A DNA stretch of 64,000 nt, taken from the NCBI GenBank assembly GCA_017615545.1, contig JAFZZY010000067.1, positions 36,094 to 100,093 of the forward strand, in the 5' to 3' direction. Below, piece by piece: positions 47,476 to 56,403 of the stretch (its first letter is position 1; each line of letters starts with the position of its first letter). A model generated the notes under the pieces. That model did no database searches. It was not told the DNA's origin and saw only the letters and a program-made list of their open reading frames with translations. The DNA comes from Lachnospiraceae bacterium. Lineage in GTDB: Bacteria; Bacillota; Clostridia; Lachnospirales; Lachnospiraceae. The position numbers and the translations under genes were made by a program.

Positions 47476-48735
47476 TTAAGCCTGCTCTGTGTTCTCAGGC
47501 TTGCACAAATATGAAATCTGCTTGTGATCTGGGTCCGCCTGGTCCCTGAGTCCGACGTAGCGGTAGGATACACTGTCCTTCGGATCGCCCTTTGCAGCCA
47601 GTTCCATCAGCTCCGCGAAGATCTCTTCTACGTGGATGACCTGAAGGTCGCGGCCGCCCAAGCCGTACATATAGTTCACGGTAAATGCCTTGCAGCGTGC
47701 GTGATACAGTGCCTGTGTCAACTCGCTGCCGATGGGGCCGCCGTTGCTCGAAAAGCTCTCGCTGCGGTCCATGATCGCGATGCCGCGCACCTTCGAGAGT
47801 GCAGCTGCCAGCTCCTCTGCCGGGAACGGACGGAAGACACGGATCTTGATGAGTCCGACCTTCTTGCCACTCTCGCGCAGTTTGTCGACCGCATCCTTTG
47901 CGGTACCTGCTGCGGAACCGATGAGCACCATGGCAAATTCAGCATCGTCCATACGATACTCTTCAAAGAGGCCGTACTTACGTCCGGAGATCTTCTCGAA
48001 ATCCCGTGCCACATCCAGGATCACCTTCTTTGCATTCAGGATGCCCTGGGCCTGGGCGCGACGCGCCTCCATATAATAATCCGTGATCGCGTACGGTCCG
48101 AGGGCCATCGTGCCCGTCTCGGACAGAAGGTAACGCTCGGGCTCATACTCGCCGACGAAACCTTTGACATCCGCGTCCGGAAGCAATTCCATATCCATAA
48201 CTGCGTGGCTCGTGATGAAACCGTCCTGACAGATCATGATCGGAAGACGTACATCCGGATGCTCCGAAATGCGGTACGCCTGTACCATGTTGTCGTAGGC
48301 TTCCTGGTTGTCCTCTGCGTAGATCTGGATCCATCCGCAGTCACGTGCGCCCATGCTGTCGGAATGGTCGCAGTTGATGTTGATGGGTCCGGACAATGCA
48401 CGGCAGACCAGCGCGAGTGCGAGCGGCAGGCGGTTGGACGCTGCTACGTGCAGTTCCTCCCACATCAGCGCGAGACCGCAGGAGGACGTCGCCGTCAGGC
48501 TGCGCGCTCCGGCAGCGGAAGCACCGATCGCCGCAGACATCGAGCTGTGCTCACTCTCCACGGGGATAAACTCGGTATCTACCAGGCCATTGGCCACATA
48601 GTTCGAAAAATACTGCGGGATCTCCGTCGAAGGTGTGATCGGAAATGCCGGGAAAACGTCCGGATTGATCTGGCGCAGGGCCGTTGCCACTGCCTCGTTA
48701 CCGGAAAGCTGTACGCGTCTCTTCTTATCTTCCAT
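47476..48735 (-). CDS. porA: Pyruvate:ferredoxin oxidoreductase, alpha subunit
   Basis: A 419-residue subunit holding the substrate/TPP pyrimidine domain. Seen: PAFPITPSTEIPQYFSNYV near the N-terminus, VESEHSSMSAAIGASAAG, then SSCGLALMWEELHVAA, and IMDRSESFSSNGGPIGSEL in the C-terminal domain. All match PorA of four-subunit enzymes. Start ATG 48735 overlaps the porD stop (TAATG), indicating translational coupling, with GGAGGTG upstream. Together with PorG, PorD and PorB it forms the heterotetramer. Related 2-oxoacid enzymes cannot be fully excluded, but motif quality supports pyruvate. Confidence 0.95.
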   Translation of the reverse strand: MEDKKRRVQLSGNEAVATALRQINPDVFPAFPITPSTEIPQYFSNYVANGLVDTEFIPVESEHSSMSAAIGASAAGARSLTATSSCGLALMWEELHVAASNRLPLALALVCRALSGPININCDHSDSMGARDCGWIQIYAEDNQEAYDNMVQAYRISEHPDVRLPIMICQDGFITSHAVMDMELLPDADVKGFVGEYEPERYLLSETGTMALGPYAITDYYMEARRAQAQGILNAKKVILDVARDFEKISGRKYGLFEEYRMDDAEFAMVLIGSAAGTAKDAVDKLRESGKKVGLIKIRVFRPFPAEELAAALSKVRGIAIMDRSESFSSNGGPIGSELTQALYHARCKAFTVNYMYGLGGRDLQVIHVEEIFAELMELAAKGDPKDSVSYRYVGLRDQADPDHKQISYLCKPENTEQA

Positions 48736-49046
48736 TACGCATCCACCTCCATCGTGATCGCTCCAAACGGGCAAGAAGCCACGCAGATACCGCAGCCCTT
48801 GCAGTGCGCCAGGTCAAACTCGCCGCGCTTGCAATCCTTCACCGGAATGCAGCTGTCCGGGCATGCCGGCGCGCAAAGCAGACATTGCTTACATTTATCG
48901 GGATGGAAGGTCGGTTTCACCGTCGTCCAAAGTCCCGTCTCAAACTCTACGGAATTCGCCGAATCCGTGATGGTAAGACCTTCCGTCAGTTCCTGCCAAG
49001 CACATTTTACATGTAACTTCTGTGCTTCTGTCATCTTCTTATCCAT
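48735..49046 (-). CDS. porD: Pyruvate:ferredoxin oxidoreductase, delta (ferredoxin-like) subunit
   Basis: A 103-residue protein with two [4Fe-4S] binding motifs, CKQCLLCAPACP and CKGCGICVASCP, which pass electrons from the TPP site to ferredoxin. The N-terminal ~45 residues match the PorD extension. The start follows GGGAG. It lies between porG and porA. Confidence 0.95.
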   Translation of the reverse strand: MDKKMTEAQKLHVKCAWQELTEGLTITDSANSVEFETGLWTTVKPTFHPDKCKQCLLCAPACPDSCIPVKDCKRGEFDLAHCKGCGICVASCPFGAITMEVDA

Positions 49047-49065
49047 ACTATACTCCCACTCTAAA

Positions 49066-49635
49066 CTATTTCAACTCTCGCAAAGCCATTCGCAACGCTT
49101 CCATGTTGCCGTCGATCACTTCGGGTTTCTTCGCGAACTTATGCCGGAAGGAAGCTTCCATCTTCTCCAGGAAGACATCCTCATCAATAAATCCGCTGAC
49201 CTTTACGATCGCAGCGAGCATCGGAGAATTCGGGAAATACCGCCCCAATGTCTGAATGGAAATATGTCTTGCATCGATGGTATAGACCCGGCCGTTAAAG
49301 CCTTTTTGACGGATCTGTGCCTCAACTTCGGCCTTATCCCGCTGTGTGTTAACGATGATCGCGCCGTCTGCCTTCAGTCCCGCCGTAACGTCGATGGAGT
49401 CGATCAGGCTCTCATCCACCACGACAACGTAGTCGGGATCGTAAATGTTCGAGTGAACGCGGATCGGCGTATCGCTGATGCGGTCATATGCGGTGATCGG
49501 CGCGCCCATACGCTCCGGACCATACTCCGGAAAACCCTGCGCGTTTTTGCCGATCTGAAACGCTACCTCTGCCAGTAAAAGTGCCGCCGTTTTGGCTCCC
49601 TGTCCTCCGCGGCCATGCCATCTGATCTCAATCAT
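49066..49635 (-). CDS. porG: Pyruvate:ferredoxin oxidoreductase, gamma subunit
   Basis: A 189-residue subunit with the typical start MIEIRWHGRGGQGAKTAA and the block NAQGFPEYGPERMGAPI. The gamma subunit binds CoA and stabilises the complex. It is the first gene of the porGDAB operon. Upstream (49636-49769) a TTGACA exists at 49669-49674 but has no usable -10 at the right distance, so the promoter is not assigned. Confidence 0.94.
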   Translation of the reverse strand: MIEIRWHGRGGQGAKTAALLLAEVAFQIGKNAQGFPEYGPERMGAPITAYDRISDTPIRVHSNIYDPDYVVVVDESLIDSIDVTAGLKADGAIIVNTQRDKAEVEAQIRQKGFNGRVYTIDARHISIQTLGRYFPNSPMLAAIVKVSGFIDEDVFLEKMEASFRHKFAKKPEVIDGNMEALRMALRELK

Positions 49636-49769
49636 AATTCATTTGCCCTCATGTCTAAATGTCAAAATATCTTTTGCCTTTTCGGCGAATGGGCGCGGCC
49701 GGGATCGGAAGCCTAAGCGTTCGGTCGACGGCCACGCCGCAAAAAAACTTGTTAAATTATTTCAATCGC

Positions 49770-50900
49770 TTATTTGCACTTTTTGTAAGCTTTGTAGAAT
49801 TCATCCGCACGAGCAGGGATATCCGTCTTATTCATGTTCTGAATGGAGAACGAAGTAACGGTTGTAGTTCCCTGCGTCATGGAGTAAGTACCATTTGTGA
49901 TCTTACCGCCGGTAATGGACAGATCCAGCGAGATCGCAGGCTTCTCGGGAGACAGCGCAGCCAGAGCCTGGATCATCGTGATCATCTGGTTCATCTCCTC
50001 CGTCACTGCACCGCCGGCTACGGTAAGACCGTAAGCCAGGATCGCTGAGAACTCAGGTTCAAACTTGCAATTGAGATAGCTGCCGGCCTTCGTCATGGTG
50101 AAACCGAAAACGCTCTTCTGTTTTGCTTCGTCTCTCAGATCGCTCTTGACCGTCTCGAATGCATTCTTAACCGCATCGAACGCCTTCTGATTCGTCTCAG
50201 CGTTATTGTTGTTGTTATACTGGCCGGTCAGTTTCGCCACAGCCGTATAGAATGCATCGTGGTCGTCCTTACGCATCGCCTGGATCGCCTCATAGATGTA
50301 CGGGCCGGTCTCCAGGTTTCTCTCGAGAAGGTAGAAGTACGCATCACCGAAGTAGGTTGCGAATTCATCGCCCTCGTAGTGTGTTCCGCCAACTTTCTGT
50401 GAATAGATCTCTTGCGAAACCTGCTTTACCAAGTATGAGCCGCTCGGTGTGAAGATATACATCTTGATATCTTCTTTTTTCTCATCGAGCAGGTACAAAC
50501 GGATCTCACGCTCTTTCGAGTCAAATACATAGTATCCTGTCGATTTTACTTCAAAGCCGCCTTCATTCGTGTTGATGCTGATCTCCATCGAATCCAGAGC
50601 GCCTGTATTGAAGAAACTGTCAATGAACTGATCGATCTGCTTCTTCGGCTTCAGGAAGATCATCAGGGCAATGACGATGCCCACGACTACGACCAGTGCC
50701 GCTACCGAGATCGCGATGATCTTCGGCAGTTTGGACGGCTCCTTCATGGGAACCGATTTATACTCCGTCTGTGCTGTCATCAAAACATCTCCGAACATAC
50801 CGCCCTCAGTCGGTGTCTTCTTCGAATGGATGTTCTGACCGCACATGTCACACTTATACGCGCCTGCAGGTATCTCGGCGCCGCAAAATTTACAAACCAT
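49770..50900 (-). CDS. Zinc-ribbon membrane protein of unknown function (tandem copy A)
   Basis: A 376-residue protein. It starts with a zinc ribbon (CKFCGAEIPAGAYKCDMCGQ), followed by a short linker, one transmembrane helix (~65-85, IAISVAALVVVVGIVIALMI) and a ~290-residue outer domain without recognised motifs. The ribbon should be cytoplasmic. It is a paralogue of the gene directly upstream with the same layout (24-base gap), so the pair arose by duplication. The long extracytoplasmic part looks like a two-lobed beta-rich sensor or lipid-binding domain, but this is a guess. The start is supported by AGGAGGAAAGGT. Confidence 0.8.
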   Translation of the reverse strand: MVCKFCGAEIPAGAYKCDMCGQNIHSKKTPTEGGMFGDVLMTAQTEYKSVPMKEPSKLPKIIAISVAALVVVVGIVIALMIFLKPKKQIDQFIDSFFNTGALDSMEISINTNEGGFEVKSTGYYVFDSKEREIRLYLLDEKKEDIKMYIFTPSGSYLVKQVSQEIYSQKVGGTHYEGDEFATYFGDAYFYLLERNLETGPYIYEAIQAMRKDDHDAFYTAVAKLTGQYNNNNNAETNQKAFDAVKNAFETVKSDLRDEAKQKSVFGFTMTKAGSYLNCKFEPEFSAILAYGLTVAGGAVTEEMNQMITMIQALAALSPEKPAISLDLSITGGKITNGTYSMTQGTTTVTSFSIQNMNKTDIPARADEFYKAYKKCK

Positions 50901-50924
50901 ACCTTTCCTCCTGTTTATCCGTTA

Positions 50925-52112
50925 TTATTTCAGCAATGAGATCGAATCTACCATCTTCTTAACATTCTCGGGATACTCTGTGCGGCCCGGATTTTCAATG
51001 CGCATATCCAACTTCATATAAGGAACCGACTGCATCGAGATCTCACCCGAGAGGATCGAGAAATAACCATCGTGGATCGTCAGACGTCCTGTACACTTGA
51101 TGCCCAACTTCTCCAGAGTTTCCTTCGTGGCACTGCTAAGCTGGCTCAAATCGTATCCGGCGGGGAGAACCCCTGACATGGAAGAATACATGATCTGCAT
51201 AAATTTCGCCAGATCCACATCGAACTCATAAACAATACCGCTGCTTATTTTGTTACGCTTTGCATTCAGGACATCCTTCATAAAGTTGGGATCGGTGAGC
51301 TCATCCTGGAATTTCTTTATGGCGTCATAATATTTCTTTTCCTCTGCCGTCATGCTGGCCAGAAGTTCTGCATCCGCCTGTTCCTGCTCCATCGAATCAA
51401 ACCACTTATCGTTGAAGATGTTTTCCATCTGCTTGTAGTCACTTTCCGTACCGGTAATGGTTTTGATATCGAAGCATTCGCTTCCGATCATGATGATCTT
51501 CTCATTCGGATAGTCGTTCGGATTACTCAGGTAGAGATTATAATATCGCTCCGATGTCATGGTGACATTGTAGGTTTCTTTCTCTGTAAGGATGGTAACG
51601 ACCAGCTTATTTTCCTCAGTATTCCAGCTTACGAGTTTCTTTTCGGACTTATCATAGTAAAATCCGCCGGTGATGCTTCTCACCGTAGATCCGCTTGTAA
51701 CGCTGATCGAATACTCCGCATTTTTCGCGCGAACGACCTTCTTGAAGCTCTCAACGATCTCTTCGTTCTCATCCACGCCACGGTTTAAGATGAAATACCA
51801 TGCGCCGAAACCGGCACCGCCGATCAGAGCCAGTACCAAAAGTACCACGAGGATCTTTTTGATCGGGAACGATCCGTGAACTTTCTTACGCTTAGTTTTT
51901 ACAGGAACGATGTCGTCCGTGCCTGCTCCCTCCATGGAAGCACTCGGACCGGTGTTCCATCGATCCGCCGGTTTGCCTTTCTTCTCTGTCGCGGGCTTCG
52001 AACCCTCAAACGAAAAGGCACCAACCGGTTTAGATGCTTTTTGATTGTTTCCGCATAGGTCACAGATCATGGCTCCGTCCGGAAGCGGGCTTCCGCAAAA
52101 TTTACATGTCAT
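50925..52112 (-). CDS. Zinc-ribbon membrane protein of unknown function (tandem copy B)
   Basis: A 395-residue protein with zinc ribbon CKFCGSPLPDGAMICDLCGN, a linker of ~65 residues rich in Lys/Ser/Gly, one transmembrane helix (~89-110, ILVVLLVLALIGGAGFGAWYF) and an outer domain of ~285 residues. The outer domain shares with copy A the order of short motifs around a helical core, but the sequences have diverged. It is the first gene of the pair and has a strong promoter. As with copy A, no enzymatic residues are evident. Confidence 0.8.
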   Translation of the reverse strand: MTCKFCGSPLPDGAMICDLCGNNQKASKPVGAFSFEGSKPATEKKGKPADRWNTGPSASMEGAGTDDIVPVKTKRKKVHGSFPIKKILVVLLVLALIGGAGFGAWYFILNRGVDENEEIVESFKKVVRAKNAEYSISVTSGSTVRSITGGFYYDKSEKKLVSWNTEENKLVVTILTEKETYNVTMTSERYYNLYLSNPNDYPNEKIIMIGSECFDIKTITGTESDYKQMENIFNDKWFDSMEQEQADAELLASMTAEEKKYYDAIKKFQDELTDPNFMKDVLNAKRNKISSGIVYEFDVDLAKFMQIMYSSMSGVLPAGYDLSQLSSATKETLEKLGIKCTGRLTIHDGYFSILSGEISMQSVPYMKLDMRIENPGRTEYPENVKKMVDSISLLK

Positions 52113-52245
52113 AGTCTTCCTTCTCCTTTTATGTATTTACACTTCTTGCTTATTTGCTTTCCGTGAAAACAAAATCCTTCCCCGTATATCACGCTGAAAG
52201 GCGGAAAAATCGCCTATCTGCGAAAGGATATACGCATACAGTTTT

Positions 52246-52275
52246 ATTATAGTCACTTTATAAAGATTTTGTCAA
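52246..52275 (-). promoter_or_regulatory. Promoter of the tandem zinc-ribbon genes
   Basis: Minus strand: perfect -35 TTGACA (52275-52270), 18-base spacer, perfect -10 TATAAT (52251-52246), ~130 bases before the gene. Confidence 0.85.
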
Positions 52276-52341
52276 GTATACCCGCGGAAAATGCGGGAGA
52301 AATGAAAAGAATTTCCGACATGTTTTTTATGTATTTTACCA

Positions 52342-52369
52342 TTGTTTACGATATCGGGTATGCTATGAT
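52342..52369 (+). promoter_or_regulatory. Promoter of the GH9 gene
   Basis: -35 TTGTTT (52342-52347), 16-base spacer ending in TGC (extended -10), -10 TATGAT (52364-52369). Confidence 0.65.
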
Positions 52370-52432
52370 ATATTTGAACTGTAGAACCGCACGGGCTTTC
52401 CGTGCCCAACCACACACCAGGAGAAGATCGCT

Positions 52433-54136
52433 ATGCAAATTTCCACCACACAACAGCCGGGTGCTGCCCGCTTTTTCTTTAATCTTCTCGGTTTCCTCCC
52501 CCAAGGGCCGAAAACGATCATTACTTCTCATACTGAGGCGTCCCCCTTCTCTATTTTGAATGCTGAGACCGGCTCGGTCTGCTATACGGGCGTGCTTGAA
52601 GCATCCCCGCTCGACCCCGACACCGGTATCGCTTCCGCCAGGGCTGAGTTTTCGGATTTCACCGTTCCCGGTTCCTACCGGCTTTCGGTCGGCACCGATC
52701 TTTCGCCCGTTTTCACCATCGCTGAGCACTCCTACGATGCGCTCACGCACGACCTTTTGAAAATGTTTTATTTCCAGCGTTGCGGCTGCGCCCTGACAGA
52801 GAAATACGCCGGTGTGTTCACACACGCAGCCTGTCATACCGCCCCGGCCCTGCCCTATGGCGAGGATCCCGCGACGGCTGTTCCCCGCAACGTTTGCGGC
52901 GGCTGGCACGATGCCGGCGACTATGGCCGCTATGTCACTCCCGGTGCTCTCACCGTTTCGCATTTTCTCCATGCGTACGAGATCTTCCCGGAGAAATTCG
53001 ACTTCACCGTCAACATTCCGGAATCGGGCAATGGTACCCCGGACGTCCTGAATGAGGCTCGCTATGAACTGGACTGGCTCCTGCGCATGCAGCTCCCGGA
53101 CGGCCGCGTCTATCATAAGGTGACCACCGCGAACCACGCGCCCTTCATCATGCCGGAGGAAGACCTCGAGCAGTTGTATCTCTACCCGCCTTCGACGATC
53201 TCGGCGGCGATGTTCGTTGCAGTGACCATGCAGGCGGCACGCATTTTCCGCAAGTTTGACGAGGACTATTCGACGAAGCTTTTCGAGGCCGGCATGACCA
53301 GCCTGCGCTACCTTCTGGAGCATCCGGAATACATTCCGTTCCGCAACCCGAAGGACTGCCACACCGGCGAATACGGCCATCCGAGCGATCGTGACTCCCG
53401 TCTCTGGGCTTCCGCAGAATTCCTGCGCACCCTCGCGACCGGCAGCTTCGACGCTCAGCTTCCGGAAGACATCCGCCAGATCCGTGAGCAGGTCTACGCC
53501 CGCTTCTTCGGCAACATGTGCGACTTCACCGTGAAGAAGGACTCCTTCGGTTGGCATCAGGTCGGCGGTCTGGCGCTGCTCTCCGTATGCTTCTGCCCTG
53601 ACGCCGACACGGTATTCGGCGAGAAGATGCACGAGATGGCAAAACGCTTTCTGTCCTACACAGCGGATTCGATCCTGAAGCTTCGTGAACAGTCGTCCTT
53701 CAACATTCCGATGGAGCGTGAGGACTACACCTGGGGCAGCAGTCTCGGCTTGATGAACCGCGCGATGTTCTGCATCGCCGCCCATCTTCTGACGGGCAAT
53801 GATACCTACCGCATCTGTGCTTATGACTGTCTGGACTACCTGCTCGGCCGCAACACGTTGCAGTTTTCCTACGTGTCCGGTCATGGCTCCAACTGCCTGA
53901 AGGACCCGCACAACCGCCCCACCGTGGCGGACGACATCGAGGAGATGATCCCCGGTTTCGTCGCCGGCGGCGCGAACTGCCTGTTCCACGATCCGACCGC
54001 GAAGAAGCTCCTGCCCGAGCTGGGTAAGGTCGCTCCGATGGATTGCTACATCGACGACCACGACTGCTTCTCACTCAACGAGATCGCGATCTACTGGAAC
54101 TCCACCGCACTGTTTGTAGCGGCATACTTGATGTAA
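52433..54136 (+). CDS. GH9 glucanase without signal peptide
   Basis: A 567-residue family 9 glycoside hydrolase. The N-terminal ~95 residues are an Ig-like (CelD_N) domain; the (alpha/alpha)6 barrel occupies the rest. The catalytic base lies in CGGWHDAGDYGRYV and the acid glutamate in SLNEIAIYWNSTALFV; DYLLGRNTLQFSYVSGHG is the expected substrate-site block. There is no signal peptide, dockerin or carbohydrate-binding module, so unlike typical cellulases it should act in the cytoplasm, probably on imported cello- or gluco-oligosaccharides. The start follows AGGAGA. It is monocistronic with its own promoter and terminator. Exact linkage specificity is not predictable. Confidence 0.92.
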   Translation: MQISTTQQPGAARFFFNLLGFLPQGPKTIITSHTEASPFSILNAETGSVCYTGVLEASPLDPDTGIASARAEFSDFTVPGSYRLSVGTDLSPVFTIAEHSYDALTHDLLKMFYFQRCGCALTEKYAGVFTHAACHTAPALPYGEDPATAVPRNVCGGWHDAGDYGRYVTPGALTVSHFLHAYEIFPEKFDFTVNIPESGNGTPDVLNEARYELDWLLRMQLPDGRVYHKVTTANHAPFIMPEEDLEQLYLYPPSTISAAMFVAVTMQAARIFRKFDEDYSTKLFEAGMTSLRYLLEHPEYIPFRNPKDCHTGEYGHPSDRDSRLWASAEFLRTLATGSFDAQLPEDIRQIREQVYARFFGNMCDFTVKKDSFGWHQVGGLALLSVCFCPDADTVFGEKMHEMAKRFLSYTADSILKLREQSSFNIPMEREDYTWGSSLGLMNRAMFCIAAHLLTGNDTYRICAYDCLDYLLGRNTLQFSYVSGHGSNCLKDPHNRPTVADDIEEMIPGFVAGGANCLFHDPTAKKLLPELGKVAPMDCYIDDHDCFSLNEIAIYWNSTALFVAAYLM

Positions 54137-54167
54137 ACATACCTGATGCATCATACATCATGAATAT

Positions 54168-54206
54168 AAAAAACGCTGCCGGCTAAGCCTGCAGCGTTTT
54201 TTCTTT
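54168..54206. terminator. Terminator between GH9 and the MATE gene
   Basis: A perfect 12-bp stem (54168-54179 with 54191-54202), 11-base loop, followed by CTTT. The genes converge on it and the 3' end of the MATE gene overlaps the hairpin. Confidence 0.85.
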
Positions 54207-55601
54207 ATCACTTACGATATTGCGAGCCCAGATGCCGCTTAGGACCATGCAGGCCCCGATGCCGGCTTTGAGCGCCTCCATGGACTGGACGATGCATACC
54301 ATCCCGATCACGCCCATGTTTGTGCAGCGGCTCAAATAGAAGGCCACAGGCACCTCCAGGCTCCACGCAAAGCAACTGTCGAACAAAAAGGTGATCAGCG
54401 TGTTGCCTCCGGAACGGATGGTGAAATACGACGAATGCGCATAAGCGCCAAACGGCATGATCAGAGCATACACGATGATGAAGCTGGTCGCCATCTTCCG
54501 GATCTCGTCGGAAGCATTATAGAGCAGCGGGTAGAACGGCGCCGCGCACAGCATGAGCAGGCCGAACGACGCGCCCAGAAACACCGTGAAGGCACGCATT
54601 TTCCGCGAAGTATCCTTCGCGCGGGCAATGTCACCCTTTCCGAGGATCTGGCCGGTGATGATGCCGACCGCCTCGCCCATGGCCAGGAAGGCCACGCCGA
54701 ACAAGCCCCACAGCGTGTTCTCGATGTTGAGCGCCGCGACGGAGTCGAGGCTTCGGTAGGAATAGCACTGGTTCAGGGTGGTCACGCTCAGCGACCACAG
54801 AGTCTCGTTCGCCATCAACGGCAGGGATTTCACGAGAAACTTCCGGATCTGGATCCAAGGCAACGAGAAATTCCGGAACGCCCCCTGAATGAACGGATGT
54901 TTGGCTCTCTTCTTCTGCGTGTAGACGATGAGGACGCCCATCTCAACGAATCGGGAAATAACTGTCGCGATCGCGGCGCCGGCGGCGCCCAGCGCAGGGA
55001 AACCGAACAGACCATAGATCAGGATCGCATTGCCCACCAGGTTCACCAAAATAGCGGTGATCGACGCGGCCATCGGAGCCTTCGTGCAACCGGTGTCGCG
55101 GAGCGTTCCCGCGTAGGCCTGTGTGATGCCGATCGGAACCAGGCCGATCAGCATGATTCCCATGTATTCCATGCCATACTCGAGGATGGCCGCCGCATTT
55201 TCCGGTTTACCCTCACCCTTCAGGAAGAGGCTGATGAGGCTTTCGGAAAACAGCATAAAGATCACGATGCAAATGGAGGAAAGGATGAAGTTCATGACCA
55301 GTTTGAAGCGGAACGTCGCGCGGACGCCCTCGTGGTCTCCCTTTCCGTGGTACTGCGCGGTGAAAATGCCCGCGCCGGCGCTGGCCCCAAAAATGACCAG
55401 GTAAAACACAAATATCAACTGATTGGCGATCGAGACACCGGACAATGCATTTTCGTTCAGCTGCCCGATCATAAGATTATCCAGAAGGCTCACGAAATTC
55501 GAGACACCATTCTGAATCATGATCGGAAGCGCGATCGTCAACACACTGCGGTAAAACTGCCTGTCGCCGATAAACATACTCTTAAACTTACTCTGACTCA
55601 T
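54183..55601 (-). CDS. MATE-family efflux transporter
   Basis: A 472-residue integral membrane protein with 12 predicted helices arranged as two repeats of six, matching the MATE (NorM/DinF-like) family, which exports cationic drugs or other compounds in exchange for Na+ or H+. Typical segments are visible: ALPIMIQNGVSNFVSLLDNL near the N-terminus, AGTLRDTGCTKAPM after the first half and LRDTG-like blocks. The ATG at 55601 has only a weak SD (GTGAG). Upstream lies the structured non-coding region. The substrate is not known, and regulation by the structured region is only a possibility. Confidence 0.92.
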   Translation of the reverse strand: MSQSKFKSMFIGDRQFYRSVLTIALPIMIQNGVSNFVSLLDNLMIGQLNENALSGVSIANQLIFVFYLVIFGASAGAGIFTAQYHGKGDHEGVRATFRFKLVMNFILSSICIVIFMLFSESLISLFLKGEGKPENAAAILEYGMEYMGIMLIGLVPIGITQAYAGTLRDTGCTKAPMAASITAILVNLVGNAILIYGLFGFPALGAAGAAIATVISRFVEMGVLIVYTQKKRAKHPFIQGAFRNFSLPWIQIRKFLVKSLPLMANETLWSLSVTTLNQCYSYRSLDSVAALNIENTLWGLFGVAFLAMGEAVGIITGQILGKGDIARAKDTSRKMRAFTVFLGASFGLLMLCAAPFYPLLYNASDEIRKMATSFIIVYALIMPFGAYAHSSYFTIRSGGNTLITFLFDSCFAWSLEVPVAFYLSRCTNMGVIGMVCIVQSMEALKAGIGACMVLSGIWARNIVSDKEKTLQA

Positions 55602-55653
55602 AACACACTCACGAAGGGCAGACGACTGCCCCTCTGCTTTAATATTTCTGTTG

Positions 55654-56038
55654 CTTTGAAACGCCCACCAAAAGACTTCCCTTCCGGGGCGGTTCCTTCT
55701 GCCCGCATCGGGGCGTTTTCCCGGAGCCTGCAGATACCGGCGGCCAGATCACTGCGCTGTGATCATCTAGTCGCTCGAACCGGATCCGGGTTTCAGGGGT
55801 CCCTTTTCGACTTCGGCCGTTTTCCTGATAGCGCCAGGCTCCCGCCTGACGCGAAAACGACCTCAGCGAACGCAAAAACCGATCTCGGAGATTCGGTTTT
55901 TGCCCCTGATCCGAATCCTCTCTCGCGAAGATGATCTGCAGCTCGATCTATGTCTGCCTTGCATCTGCAGGCTCCGTTCTGCCCCGATGCGCCGCTACTC
56001 TGAAGCCCCGGAAGGCATCCAGGCCGTTCATTTCAAAG
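55654..56038. repeat. Long imperfect inverted repeat, unit 1 (candidate large structured RNA or hairpin mobile repeat)
   Basis: Non-coding. Nested stems share one centre near 55848: 55654-55661/56031-56038 (8 bp), 55681-55690/56005-56014 (10 bp), 55705-55714/55981-55990 (10 bp), 55722-55735/55963-55976 (14 bp), 55761-55768/55929-55936 (8 bp), 55781-55786/55908-55913 (6 bp), 55794-55799/55904-55908. The tip forks into two hairpins: A (55818-55824/55853-55859 enclosing 55831-55839/55844-55852) and B (55872-55882/55893-55903). All long stems are perfect. Unknown family; strand of transcription unknown. Confidence 0.7.
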
Positions 56039-56041
56039 TGT

Positions 56042-56083
56042 CGGGGAGGCGGTGACGGTTCTTTCGTCTCCCTCATAACTTCG
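56042..56083. repeat. Spacer between the two hairpin units, with REP-like motif
   Basis: Contains GGAGGCGG and GACGGTTCTTTCGTCTCC (56054-56071). A related sequence lies on the minus strand just beyond unit 2 (56440-56414, GGAGGCGGTTCTTACGTCTCC). The motif resembles the repeat at 62195-62230. Confidence 0.45.
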
Positions 56084-56085
56084 GC

Positions 56086-56403
56086 CGCTTTAAAACGCCC
56101 GTCAGCGTTTCCGCTTTCGGGGCGCGACTGCACGAATTGCGATCGTAAGTCGGGCATTGGATCGAGCTGATGATGATCACAGCAAACGAGATGCCGGATT
56201 CGGGGCGAAAATCGGTCCACAAGTCCGATTTTCGCGCAAGACAGATGAGTTTTCATCAAGAAAACTCACTCTGTTCGACGCGGGACCCCGAAAATCCGGC
56301 ATTGAGAGAGCTCATGATCATCACAGCGAAGTGACCTGCCCGCGTCGATCGCATTCGGAAGGAGACGACACGGAACTGGAAAAACTCAGGGGCGTTTAAA
56401 GCG
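56086..56403. repeat. Long imperfect inverted repeat, unit 2 (inverted, diverged copy of unit 1)
   Basis: Non-coding. Nested stems share a centre near 56245: 56086-56100/56390-56403 (14 bp, one bulge), 56134-56145/56346-56356, 56151-56156/56337-56342, 56172-56179/56315-56322 (8 bp), 56191-56205/56286-56302 (14 bp with unpaired A/T). The tip forks into hairpin B' (56205-56215/56225-56235, perfect 11 bp) and A' (56241-56254/56260-56274, 14 bp, one bulge). Read on the minus strand, the order (arm, hairpin A, hairpin B, arm) and several sequence blocks match unit 1 on the plus strand. Confidence 0.7.

Noticed and set aside
55639..56399. Short ORFs (78-103 codons) inside the structured region
   Set aside because: No start signals, no recognisable domains and composition dictated by the hairpin stems.
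55654..56403. RNase P, tmRNA or SRP RNA as explanation of the structured region
   Set aside because: None of their conserved cores were found, and the two-fold palindromic plan does not fit them.
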